Origin: Afifellaceae bacterium
GTDB lineage: Bacteria; Pseudomonadota; Alphaproteobacteria; Rhizobiales; Afifellaceae
NCBI GenBank assembly: GCA_028281235.1
Contig: JANQKG010000024.1
Span: 1-64,000 of the forward strand
Direction: 5' to 3'
DNA length: 64,000 bases
The first letter of the stretch is position 1; every line of letters starts with the position of its first letter. Positions 50,096 through 58,633 of the stretch are shown piece by piece. Under the pieces are notes generated by a model. That model was not told the origin of the DNA, did no database searches, and saw nothing but the letters and a program-made list of their open reading frames with translations. The translations under genes and the position numbers were made by a program.

Positions 50096-51595
50096 CTAAA
50101 CGCTGCCGTCCCAATCCTCCGGTGCTTCGGGGAAGAAGTTCATGTCGCCCTTCGGATTGATCGGCGGCACCGGCCATTGATGGCCACGCGTCAAAGACAA
50201 TCCGCGATTGGGCCCGGGGTGGTAAGTCCGCGCCGGCTCGCCCACGAAGGTTTCGCCCTCGATCCAGGCGAGGTCTGAACCGTAGAGCTCCTTCATCAAC
50301 GCACCCTTCATGTGCTCCAGGATGTTGGCTGAGGCCGGCTCGTCGGCGAGGTTGGTCATCTCGTCGGGATCGTTCTCCAGGTCGAAGAGGTGGAAGACGT
50401 TGCCGACCGGATAGTAGATCAACTTGTGCGTCTCGTTGCGCAGCATGCGCGAGCAATGGCCCACCTCGCCGAACTCTCCGTAGAGCGTTTCGCGACGCTC
50501 GCCGCCGACCATTGACCGGCCTTCAACGCTCTCCGGTGCATCGATGCCGGCGAGATCAAGCAGCGTCGGCATGACGTCCTGCAGGCCGACGAGACGATCG
50601 TCGGCGCGACTGAAGCCGGTTCGGCGGCAATTGGCGGTGCCGACCAGCACCATGGGCACGCATGCCGACCATTCATAGAAGGTCTGCTTGGCCCACATGT
50701 TGTGATTGCCGAGCATGTCGCCGTGGTCGGAGGTGAACATGATGATCGTATCGTCGAGGACGCCCTCCTCGCGGATCGTTCCGATCAGCGCGCCGATCTG
50801 CTGGTCGATATGGGTGCACAGCGCATAGAAAGCGCGGCGTGCGTCGGCGGCCTCGCGCTCCGTATAGGTGCCGCGCGCGGCAACGCCCTGCAGATGATAG
50901 GGCAGCGCTGAGACGTCCTTGGCCCAGTCGCCGACGAATGTCTTGTCGAGCTCCACACCATTGTAGCGGTCGAGGAAGCGCTGCGGGGGCACGAGCGGCG
51001 GATGCGGATGGCGGTAGCCGAGATACCAGAAGGCGGGGCGCGTCGGATCGCGGCGGCGAATGGTGCGGGCGAGCGTGTCGGTCGCCCAATTGGTGGCGTG
51101 CACCTCCTCCGGCAGATGCCACGGCGTCATCTGGTAGGCATTGTTGCTCATGCCGTGGCCGAATTGCCGGCCGAGATAGCCCTTGTCGCCGAGGAAGATC
51201 TCGTAATCGTCGGTGACGCCGTAAAGCGTGCGGCCCTCGTCATCGAGCTGCACGTCGTCGAAGCCGATGCGGTCGCGCTGCGGATAGGTGTGTGTCTTGC
51301 CGACGGCATAGGCCTGATAGCCGGCGTCTCGGAAAGTCTGCGCCAGCGTCGGCATGTCGGGCATTTCAAGGCGCGGCTGGAAGCGCCGGTCACCGTGCTT
51401 TCGAGCCGTCGTGCCGGTCATCAAGGTGCGGCGCGCCGGCAGGCAGACGGGATGCTCCGAATAGCAATTGGTGAAGCGCACGCCGTTTCTGCAAAGCTGA
51501 TTCACAGTCGGCGTATGGATCGCCGGGTGACCGGTGGCGCCGAGAAGAGCTGCCGGCCAATGGTCCGTCACGATCAGAAGAACATTCGGTCTCAT
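50096..51595 (-). CDS. Type I sulfatase, copy 1
   Basis: This 499-residue formylglycine-dependent sulfatase has the maturation site VCLPARRTLMTG (Cys51 in C-x-P-x-R). Metal ligands are in LLIVTDHW and MFTSDHGDMLGNH, and the lysine/histidine motifs GKTHTYPQRDRIG are present. There is no signal peptide, so it should act in the cytoplasm on an imported ester. DHGDMLG and the overall layout resemble the choline-sulfatase/phosphonate monoester hydrolase branch. It overlaps tctA by four bases. A close paralogue is at 59666. A formylglycine-generating enzyme is not in the window. Confidence 0.9.
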   Translation of the reverse strand: MRPNVLLIVTDHWPAALLGATGHPAIHTPTVNQLCRNGVRFTNCYSEHPVCLPARRTLMTGTTARKHGDRRFQPRLEMPDMPTLAQTFRDAGYQAYAVGKTHTYPQRDRIGFDDVQLDDEGRTLYGVTDDYEIFLGDKGYLGRQFGHGMSNNAYQMTPWHLPEEVHATNWATDTLARTIRRRDPTRPAFWYLGYRHPHPPLVPPQRFLDRYNGVELDKTFVGDWAKDVSALPYHLQGVAARGTYTEREAADARRAFYALCTHIDQQIGALIGTIREEGVLDDTIIMFTSDHGDMLGNHNMWAKQTFYEWSACVPMVLVGTANCRRTGFSRADDRLVGLQDVMPTLLDLAGIDAPESVEGRSMVGGERRETLYGEFGEVGHCSRMLRNETHKLIYYPVGNVFHLFDLENDPDEMTNLADEPASANILEHMKGALMKELYGSDLAWIEGETFVGEPARTYHPGPNRGLSLTRGHQWPVPPINPKGDMNFFPEAPEDWDGSV

Positions 51596-53088
51596 TGCTC
51601 AGTCGTCTGGTCTGGCTGCTTCTTAAGGCGCTGGCTGACGAAGGGCGCGAGCACGACCACGGCCGTCAGCGCCAGGATGAACAGGGCGATCGGGTCCATG
51701 ATGAACTCAAGGAAGTCTCCTTGAGCGCTGATCATGCCTTGCCGCAGCTTGCCTTCGAACGTCGCGCCGAGCGCCATGCCGATCACGATCGGCGCGATGG
51801 GATATTTGGCAAAGCGTAAGATCAACCCGGCAATGCCGGCGACAACAGCAACGGAGATATCCACCGGGTTGCCCCGGACGACGAACGCGCCGACCAGCGA
51901 GAAGAGCAGGATCATGCCCATGAGGAGCGGCTCTGAGACGGAGAGGATACGGGCGAAGAGCCGTGCCCCTGCAGCGCCGAGGCCGAACATGACGAAGTTC
52001 GCCACGAGAATGACGAGGAACGCGCCGGTCAGGATCTGCGGATTGTTGTTGATCAGATCGAAGCCCGGGACGACGCCTTGAATGGTGAGCACGCCAAGCA
52101 GCACGACCGTGCCGCCGTCGCCGGGGATGCCGAGCGCCAGCGTGGGGATGAGCGCACCGCCGGTGACCGCATTGTTGGATGCTTCCGACGCGATCAGCCC
52201 GTCGGGCTCGCCCTTGCCGAAATTCTCCTTGCGGGGCGACATGCGGCGCAGCTCCGAATAGCTGACGAAGGTCGCAGCCGTGGCGCCGGTGCCCGGAAGA
52301 ATGCCGATGAAAGTGCCGATCACGCTGCTTTGCAGGAATTGCGGGATGCGTAGGCGGATATCGGGGAAGCTCGGCATGCGGAAGCCGACATTGACGACGT
52401 CGGGCGGCTTCGCGGCGAAGTAATAGGCGCCGCGATAGAAGACCTCGGAGAGCGCAAACAGGCCGATTAGAACCGGGATCAGCGACAGGCCGCCGGCGAG
52501 CGCATTGAGCCCGAAATCGAAGCGCGTGTAGCCGGTGAGGTCGTCGGGGCCGATCGTCGTCAGCCACAAGCCGATCATGCCGCCCATCAGACCCTTGGCG
52601 GCGCTGCCGCGCGACACCCAGGCAATGCAGGTCAGCGCAAACAGGATCAGCGCGAAGATCGCCGCCGGCCCGAAGGCCACCGAGACGCGCGCCAGAGCGG
52701 GTGCTGCAATGATCAGCACGATCAGCGAGAAGACGCCTCCGATAAACGATGACAGCGTCGCCCATCCGATGGCGAGATCGGCCTTGCCGGCCTTGGCCAT
52801 GGGATAGCCGTCGAGCACGGTCGCCGCCGATTGCGGTGTGCCGGGCGTGTTGATGAGGATCGCCGAGACGGAGCCGCCGTAAACGGACGTAACGTAGATC
52901 CCCAGGAACAACGCCATGGAGGCTTCTGTGGTCATGGAGAAGGCGAAGGGCAGCGCGACGATCAGCGCCGCCACCGTTCCCATGCCGGGCAGCGCCCCGG
53001 CGAGCGTTCCCCATAGGCAGCCGATGATCAGGGCGACGAGGACATCGAAGCTGGAGAATTGTGCGATCGCATTGGCAATGCTTTCCAT
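51592..53088 (-). CDS. tctA: Tripartite tricarboxylate transporter, large membrane subunit TctA
   Basis: This 498-residue membrane protein has about twelve hydrophobic segments. The TctA hallmarks are LIGCLWGTLAGALPGMGTVAALIVALPFAF and YGGSVSAILINTPGTPQSAATVLDGYPMAKAG. FIGILPGTGATAATFVSY and ALGIPGDGGTVVLLG also match. It forms the channel of a secondary, binding-protein-dependent transporter with TctB and TctC. Co-transcribed with the sulfatase, it probably imports a sulfated carboxylate or sugar acid. Confidence 0.95.
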   Translation of the reverse strand: MESIANAIAQFSSFDVLVALIIGCLWGTLAGALPGMGTVAALIVALPFAFSMTTEASMALFLGIYVTSVYGGSVSAILINTPGTPQSAATVLDGYPMAKAGKADLAIGWATLSSFIGGVFSLIVLIIAAPALARVSVAFGPAAIFALILFALTCIAWVSRGSAAKGLMGGMIGLWLTTIGPDDLTGYTRFDFGLNALAGGLSLIPVLIGLFALSEVFYRGAYYFAAKPPDVVNVGFRMPSFPDIRLRIPQFLQSSVIGTFIGILPGTGATAATFVSYSELRRMSPRKENFGKGEPDGLIASEASNNAVTGGALIPTLALGIPGDGGTVVLLGVLTIQGVVPGFDLINNNPQILTGAFLVILVANFVMFGLGAAGARLFARILSVSEPLLMGMILLFSLVGAFVVRGNPVDISVAVVAGIAGLILRFAKYPIAPIVIGMALGATFEGKLRQGMISAQGDFLEFIMDPIALFILALTAVVVLAPFVSQRLKKQPDQTTEQ

Positions 53089-53097
53089 GGCCGGCCC

Positions 53098-53559
53098 CTA
53101 GAGATCGTAGAACCAAGGGGAGCGCGGTAAGAGCAGCTCAAAGCCGTAGGTGAAGAGCGCCCAGATCGCCAATGGGCCCGCAACACTGATGACGGCCAGC
53201 TGCAACGGCTTGCGATAGCCGAACGCCCAACAGAAGAGGAAGAAGCCCGGAATTGTGGCGAAGACAAAGCCGATGCGGGTCATCGCCAACGCGGTTCCCG
53301 CGGCGATGAGGATCACCGCTGCAAGCTGGCCTTTGCGGATCGGCTCCGCGCTCGCCTCCTCCGCCGAGCGCCATGCGGAGATGGTGGCAACAAGCGCCAG
53401 CGCCATCCAGGCGACGAGGAAACCGCGCGGCGCAAAGGCCGGCCCCACATCGCCGCCAAAGGTCGGCACATCGAACTGATCGGTGAAGGTCAGTGCGAAC
53501 AGGAAGATCGCAGCGATCAGTAAGAATAGCGAAACGGAGAAGTCGAGTGCCCGGTGCAT
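53098..53559 (-). CDS. tctB: Tripartite tricarboxylate transporter, small membrane subunit TctB
   Basis: This 153-residue protein has four hydrophobic helices (LFLLIAAIFLFALTF, GFLVAWMALALVATISAW, LAAVILIAAGTALAMT, FVFATIPGFFLFCWAF) followed by a final segment, the usual TctB topology. It lies nine bases before tctA on the same strand and 93 bases after tctC. Confidence 0.88.
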   Translation of the reverse strand: MHRALDFSVSLFLLIAAIFLFALTFTDQFDVPTFGGDVGPAFAPRGFLVAWMALALVATISAWRSAEEASAEPIRKGQLAAVILIAAGTALAMTRIGFVFATIPGFFLFCWAFGYRKPLQLAVISVAGPLAIWALFTYGFELLLPRSPWFYDL

Positions 53560-53652
53560 GATCTTTCCCCCAGACCCGGATGGCGCGTTCCTTCGTGCTT
53601 ACACGGCTCACGCCATCCGGTCACGTCCGGCGTCTTGGGAGGTCGCCGGTTG

Positions 53653-54591
53653 CTACTTGATCAGACCGGCTTCCTTCAGAAGCTCGCCGTTGAGGTCGAA
53701 CGCTTCTTTGAAGAAGGGACCAAACTCCTCCGTCGGCATGTAACGCACCAGACGGTTGGCGCCGGCCATGTTCTCCTTGAAGGTATCGGTGACGACCGCT
53801 TCGCCACAGGCCGTCGACAAGGCCGCGACAATGTCGTCAGGCGTTCCGGCCGGCGCAAAGAAGCCGAACCACACGGAGACCTGCGTGTCGTAGCCGAGCT
53901 CGGCGAGTGTCGGCACGTCGGGATGCTGGGCTGAGCGCTGGCTGTCCATGATCGCCAAAGCGCGCCATCCGAACTTGGTGTTGAAATCGGAGAACCAGGC
54001 CGTTGCGTCGGCGCGGCCGCCGTCGATCTCCGTGGCGATGTCGCCGCCGCCCTTGGTGGGGATGTATTGCGTGTTGACGCTGAGCTTCTTGTTCAGCGTC
54101 AGCTGCGCGACATGCGCCATGGAGCCGGGCCCAGCGCCAGCGAACTTGATGCCGTCGCCGTTCGCCTTTGCGATGAAATCGTCGACGTTCGCAATGGGGC
54201 TGTCGTCCTTGACCACAAGGTAGAACGGTCCCTGGCTCACCATGCAGATCGGCACCCAGCTGTCGGCGTTGTATCTGGTCCGCTTCAGATGCGGCTGTGT
54301 GGTGGTGGTGCCGACCGGCAGGAAGCCGAGATTGTATCCATCGGCATCGGCCTGCGAGAGCTGTGTTGCGCCAACGGTTCCGCCGGCGCCTTCAATGTTG
54401 CTGACCACGATGTTCTGGCCGAGAAGCTCCTCCATCTCCGCGGCGAAGAAGCGGGCCGGCACGTCGGTGCCGCCACCGGCGCCGAACGGCACGATCATGG
54501 AAATGGCGCGCTCCGGATAGTCCGCAAAAGCGGCGGTGGACGTCGCCGCAGCCAGTCCCAGCGTTGCAATCAGGCTCAGCGTTTTGCGCAT
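53653..54591 (-). CDS. tctC: Tripartite tricarboxylate transporter receptor TctC, copy 1
   Basis: This is a periplasmic solute receptor of 312 residues. The signal peptide is MRKTLSLIATLGLAAATSTAAFA and the mature protein starts DYPERAISMIVPFGAGGGTDVPARF, the typical TctC beginning. VVSNIEGAGGTVGATQL and PTKGGGDIATEIDGGRADATA follow. It probably binds the substrate delivered to TctAB and then cleaved by the sulfatase. It is closely related to the second receptor at 58634. Confidence 0.93.
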   Translation of the reverse strand: MRKTLSLIATLGLAAATSTAAFADYPERAISMIVPFGAGGGTDVPARFFAAEMEELLGQNIVVSNIEGAGGTVGATQLSQADADGYNLGFLPVGTTTTQPHLKRTRYNADSWVPICMVSQGPFYLVVKDDSPIANVDDFIAKANGDGIKFAGAGPGSMAHVAQLTLNKKLSVNTQYIPTKGGGDIATEIDGGRADATAWFSDFNTKFGWRALAIMDSQRSAQHPDVPTLAELGYDTQVSVWFGFFAPAGTPDDIVAALSTACGEAVVTDTFKENMAGANRLVRYMPTEEFGPFFKEAFDLNGELLKEAGLIK

Positions 54592-54645
54592 TGTTTCCCT
54601 CCCTGAATCTCTTGATCAAACGACGCTAGACCGTTGGATCGTGCT

Positions 54646-54661
54646 AATCTATTGTTAGATT
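54646..54661. promoter_or_regulatory. Inverted-repeat operator between tctC and its LacI regulator
   Basis: AATCTATTGTTAGATT is a perfect six-base inverted repeat with a TTGT spacer. A second small repeat, CTAACTATTAG, follows at about 54671-54681. The site lies in the 99-base gap between two divergent genes and is a plausible operator for the regulator at 54691. Confidence 0.5.
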
Positions 54662-54690
54662 GTTGGACGCTAACTATTAGGTAAGTTTTT

Positions 54691-55695
54691 TTGTCCAAAC
54701 AGCGCCGCAGACGCACATTGCGTGACGTGGCGGATGTCGCCAACGTCTCGGAGATGACGGTGTCGCGCGTCCTCTCCGGTAAGGGCGTCGTCTCCAAGCG
54801 CACGCGCGCGCATGTGCTCAAAGTCGTCGATGGCCTCGGCTATGTGCAGAACCATCTCGCCGGCTCGCTGGCGACGTCACGCTCCAATCAAGTCGCGGTC
54901 ATCATCCCCTCGCTCATGAACAACGTCTTCTCGCAGGTGATGGCCGGCATCACCGAAGCGTTGGAGCGCGCCGGCTACAACGCTGTGGTGGGCATCTCCG
55001 ATTACAGCGTTGAGAAGGAAGAGAGCCTCGTCATCTCCATGATGTCGTGGCGGCCGGCGGGCATGATCGTCACCAACCTCGTGCACACGGAGCGCACGCG
55101 CAGCATTCTCGCCAATGCCAGCGTGCCGGTGGTCGAGATGATGGATATATCGGGCGAGCCGATCGACATCTGCGTCGGCCTTGACCACGCCAAGGCGGCG
55201 ACCGCGATGGCCGATCACCTCATCGCCAAGGGCTACACGCGGTTCGGCTATCTCGGCTGGAACAATCACGACTTTGCCGCCGCCACGCGATTCTCCGCCA
55301 TCCGCGAGCGCTTGGCGAAGGCGGGCCTTGCGCTCGTCGCGCCGGATCTCTTCGATCGGCCGCCAGATTTCGCCGACGGCAAGAGCGGGCTCCACGCGCT
55401 GCTTTCTGCCGAGCCGGAGCTTGAGGTCGTGATCTATTCCAACGACACGGCGGCCGCCGGCGGCGTGATCCATTGCCTTGAGAACGGCATCGACATGCCC
55501 GGCGACCTCGCGCTCGCCGGGTTCAGCGGGCTGCAGATCGGCCAGATCATGCCGCGCCCGCTCACCACGATCCGCTCCAAGCGCTACGACACGGGCCGCA
55601 TCGCCGCACGCTCGGTGATCAACGCCCTGGCCGGCCAGTCGGTCGGCAAGGTGATCGATCTCGGCTTTGAGCTGGTGGAGGGCGAGACCGCCTGA
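54691..55695 (+). CDS. LacI-family regulator of sulfatase module 1
   Basis: This 334-residue repressor starts at TTG 54691. The helix-turn-helix is LRDVADVANVSEMTVSRVLSGKG, the hinge YVQNHLAGSLATSRSNQ, and the effector domain includes VAVIIPSLMNNVFSQVMAGI and FGYLGWNNHD. It is a GntR-of-LacI-type protein related to the regulator at 57535. It is divergent from tctC-tctB-tctA-sulfatase and likely represses them until the substrate or a product binds. Confidence 0.9.
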   Translation: MSKQRRRRTLRDVADVANVSEMTVSRVLSGKGVVSKRTRAHVLKVVDGLGYVQNHLAGSLATSRSNQVAVIIPSLMNNVFSQVMAGITEALERAGYNAVVGISDYSVEKEESLVISMMSWRPAGMIVTNLVHTERTRSILANASVPVVEMMDISGEPIDICVGLDHAKAATAMADHLIAKGYTRFGYLGWNNHDFAAATRFSAIRERLAKAGLALVAPDLFDRPPDFADGKSGLHALLSAEPELEVVIYSNDTAAAGGVIHCLENGIDMPGDLALAGFSGLQIGQIMPRPLTTIRSKRYDTGRIAARSVINALAGQSVGKVIDLGFELVEGETA

Positions 55696-55818
55696 GAACG
55701 TCTTGGCGATCGCCGCACTTGGCCAGCGCTTGGTCGAGAGACGCCCTCTCGGTAAGCTCTTCTTGGCGCTGCCGATTACGGTACTTTGCCGGAATCGGCT
55801 CGTTGCTGAGCCGCTGCT

Positions 55819-55921
55819 AGAGCCTGTTCCATTCTGATGGAATCAGAATGGAGGCTCTATGTCTTTGTTGGAGCATGATCTTATCCAAAAACCGGTGTCC
55901 ACTTTTCGGGATCATGCTCTA
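55819..55921. repeat. Rhizobial-type intergenic repeat, copy A4
   Basis: It contains the palindrome AGAGCCT...CCATTCTGAT-GG-AATCAGAATGG...AGGCTCT (55819-55858) and then GAGCATGATCTTATCCAAAAACC...TTTTCGGGATCATGCTCT, the complete two-part form without the insertion seen in A1. The rest of the 265-base gap shows no other structure. Confidence 0.88.
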
Positions 55922-55960
55922 AGCTGCTCGGATCGCTGTGTAGACGATTGGCAGGTCGCT

Positions 55961-57520
55961 ATGTTTGAAACCGCCGAACTCGGCCGCACAATCTCAAAAG
56001 CAGACTTCAAGACAATCGCGCCGGTTCTGCGCGAAGAGCTGCTTGAGCTGCAGGACACGCTGCATAGCAGGGGATCTTTTCAAGTTCTCCTCGTCTTTGC
56101 CGGCGTCGATGGCGGCGGCAAGGGCGAAAGCGTCAATCTGCTCAATGAGTGGATGGACCCGCGCTGGCTGGTGACGCGTGCCTATGACACGCCGAGCGAG
56201 GCGGAGCGCGCGCGACCGGAATTCTGGCGCTACTGGCGCGGCCTGCCGCCGCGCGGCCGCATCGGCATGTTCTTGAGCGCCTGGTACTCCGCGCCGATCG
56301 TCGGGCGCGCGTATCACAAGATCGACGAAGCGTCGTTCCTCAAGCAGCTCGACCGCATCGTGCGGTTTGAGCGGGCGCTCGCCCGCGACGGTACGTTGAT
56401 CCTCAAATATTGGATGCATCTCAGCCGCGATGCGCAGGAGCATCGCCTGAAGGATCTGGAACGCGACCCGTTGACCAAGGCGCGCGTGACGCGGCGCGAC
56501 TGGGAGAACTGGAAGCATTACGACGACTTCATCAGCGTCGCCGAGCAGGTCATCACCCGAACGAACCGGGGCGTCGCTCCATGGATGGTCGTGGAAGGCG
56601 CCGATCCAAACTACCGCGCCGTCACGTTCGCAACGATCCTGCGCGACGCGCTCCGCACGAAGCTGGAAAACAGCGATGTCCCGGTCAACAGCACAAACGG
56701 TGCAACCAAGAAACCACCCCAACAGAAGGGCAAGCAGAAATCAAACGGTTCCTCCAAGGCCCGCAAGGCGGCGCGGCGCGCAGCGTCGAACGCCATCACC
56801 GTCCTCAGCGAACTCGACATGACCAAGCGGCTGAAGAAGCCGGAATACGAGGAGCGGCTGGTTGAGCTGCAGGCGCGCCTTCACCGCCTTCACCTGAAGG
56901 CGAAGGCTAACAAGACATCGAGCATATTGCTTTTCGAAGGCCCCGACGCAGCCGGCAAAGGCGGCGCGATCCGCCGGGTCACGCGGGCGCTTGAGGCGCG
57001 GAACTACCAGGTCCACGGCATCGCTGCGCCGACTGATGAGGAGAAGGCGCAGCATTATCTGTGGCGCTTCTGGCGGCTCCTGTCGCGCGCCGGCGAAACG
57101 ACGGTGTTCGACCGATCCTGGTACGGTCGGGTCCTCGTGGAGCGCGTTGAGGGCTTCGCCACCGAAGACGAATGGCGGCGGTCGTTTGGGGAGATCAACG
57201 ACTTTGAGGAGCAGCTGGTCGAGCACGGCATCGTCTTGATCAAGTTCTGGGTGCACATCACCGCTGATGAGCAGCTCAAACGCTTCAAGTTGCGCGAGAA
57301 GACCTCCTATAAGCGCTGGAAGCTGACCGACGAGGATTGGCGCAACCGCGACCGGTGGGACGAATACGAGCGGGCCGTCGACGATATGGTTCAATATACC
57401 AGCACCGCAGCCGCACCGTGGACGCTTGTGGAGGGCAACGACAAACGCTATGCGCGCGTGAAGGTCGTGAAGACCTTCTGCGATCGGCTTGAGGCCGCGC
57501 TTGGCGCGAACGGCGCCTAA
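55961..57520 (+). CDS. pap: Polyphosphate:AMP phosphotransferase, two-domain PPK2
   Basis: Pap phosphorylates AMP to ADP with polyphosphate. The 519-residue protein has two PPK2 domains joined by a basic linker (about residues 245-280, rich in K, Q, S and A). Walker A motifs are GVDGGGKGE (about residue 50) and GPDAAGKGG (about 327). Only the C-terminal domain keeps the Walker B-like FDRSWYGR. The N-terminal counterpart reads FLSAWYSA, lacking the Asp-Arg. This fits the known pattern in which the C-terminal half is catalytic. ATG 55961 gives a clean start after repeat A4. The gene interrupts the two sulfatase modules. Confidence 0.93.
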   Translation: MFETAELGRTISKADFKTIAPVLREELLELQDTLHSRGSFQVLLVFAGVDGGGKGESVNLLNEWMDPRWLVTRAYDTPSEAERARPEFWRYWRGLPPRGRIGMFLSAWYSAPIVGRAYHKIDEASFLKQLDRIVRFERALARDGTLILKYWMHLSRDAQEHRLKDLERDPLTKARVTRRDWENWKHYDDFISVAEQVITRTNRGVAPWMVVEGADPNYRAVTFATILRDALRTKLENSDVPVNSTNGATKKPPQQKGKQKSNGSSKARKAARRAASNAITVLSELDMTKRLKKPEYEERLVELQARLHRLHLKAKANKTSSILLFEGPDAAGKGGAIRRVTRALEARNYQVHGIAAPTDEEKAQHYLWRFWRLLSRAGETTVFDRSWYGRVLVERVEGFATEDEWRRSFGEINDFEEQLVEHGIVLIKFWVHITADEQLKRFKLREKTSYKRWKLTDEDWRNRDRWDEYERAVDDMVQYTSTAAAPWTLVEGNDKRYARVKVVKTFCDRLEAALGANGA

Positions 57521-57534
57521 TCTTCCTCTCGGTG

Positions 57535-58572
57535 CTAGCTCGTGGCGCCGGCGATCAGATCGAAGCCGAGATCGGTGACGCGCGGCACGTCTTGGCCGGC
57601 CAAGGTATTGAGGACTGCACGCGCGGCGCGGCGTCCGATCTCAAAGCGGCGAAAGCTGATCGTCGTCAGCGGCAAGGGCAGCGCCTGACCGTAGCGCAAG
57701 CCGCTGAAGCCGGCGAGCGCCAATTGCTTGGGCACGGCGATCCCCTCTTCAAGGCAATGCATCATGCCGCCGGTCGCCGCTGCGTCGTTTGAGAAGATGA
57801 CGATATCGATCTCAGGATTGGTGTCGAGCAATTGCGCCAGCGCAATCTTGCCTGCCGGGATATCCGGCGAGCCCGCGAACACGTCCGGCGTCACCAACGG
57901 CACGCCCTTCCCTGCCAGATAGTCCTTGATCATGCGGTAGCGCGTGGCGGCGGCATAATCGTTGTCGTACCAGCCGAGATAGCCGAACCGCCGATAGCCC
58001 TTCTTATAGAGGTGCTTCACCATCATCCGGGCGGAAGCAGCGTGGTTGAAGCCGACGCACATGTCGATCGGACGACCGCCGGTCTCCATCATCTCCACGA
58101 CCGGGATACCGGTGTTGACCATGATGTTGCGCGTGCGCTCAGTATGGACAAAGTCGGTCAGGATGAAGCCTGCTGGCCGCCACGCCATCATCGACTCCAC
58201 CAACCGCTCCTCGCGCTTCATGTCGTAGTCGGAGACCCCGATGACGGGATTGTAGCCGGCCTTTTCCAGTTCCTCGGCGATCCCCGCCATCACCTGATTG
58301 AAGATGGCGTTGACGATAGAGGGGATGATGACGCCGATCTGGTTGGACCGCGATTCCGACAGCGAGCCAGCGAGCCGATTCTGCACGTAGCCCATGTCCT
58401 CGACCACGCTGAGGACATGGGTCTTGGTTCTTTCTGAGACGGTGCCGCGCCCCCGCATCACGCGCGACACCGTCATGTCGGAAACCCCGGCGGCGCGGGC
58501 GACGTCGCGCTGTGTGAACCGATTATATGTCAGTGTATTTGACCTAATTGTTGACGGTTGACACGTTATCAA
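57535..58572 (-). CDS. LacI-family regulator of sulfatase module 2
   Basis: This 345-residue repressor has the helix-turn-helix FTQRDVARAAGVSDMTVSRVMRGRG, the hinge YVQNRLAGSLSESRSNQ and the effector domain IGVIIPSIVNAIFNQVMAGI, FGYLGWYDND. It is clearly a paralogue of the regulator at 54691. The only in-frame start before the helix-turn-helix is TTG 58572, which overlaps a candidate operator. It is divergent from tctC2 and is expected to control it. Confidence 0.9.
   Translation of the reverse strand: MITCQPSTIRSNTLTYNRFTQRDVARAAGVSDMTVSRVMRGRGTVSERTKTHVLSVVEDMGYVQNRLAGSLSESRSNQIGVIIPSIVNAIFNQVMAGIAEELEKAGYNPVIGVSDYDMKREERLVESMMAWRPAGFILTDFVHTERTRNIMVNTGIPVVEMMETGGRPIDMCVGFNHAASARMMVKHLYKKGYRRFGYLGWYDNDYAAATRYRMIKDYLAGKGVPLVTPDVFAGSPDIPAGKIALAQLLDTNPEIDIVIFSNDAAATGGMMHCLEEGIAVPKQLALAGFSGLRYGQALPLPLTTISFRRFEIGRRAARAVLNTLAGQDVPRVTDLGFDLIAGATS
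58558..58572. promoter_or_regulatory. Candidate operator between lacI and tctC copy 2
   Basis: TTGACACGTTATCAA is an imperfect inverted repeat (TTGA-N7-TCAA) in the 61-base gap between the divergent genes and covers the TTG start of the regulator. Two further TTGAC motifs precede it at 58540 and 58551. Autoregulation is plausible. Confidence 0.4.
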
Positions 58573-58633
58573 TAGCCAGGCTTCCGGCGGCTGGCTAGCC
58601 TCCGCCTCTACTCCATAATGAGGGAGGATATTT

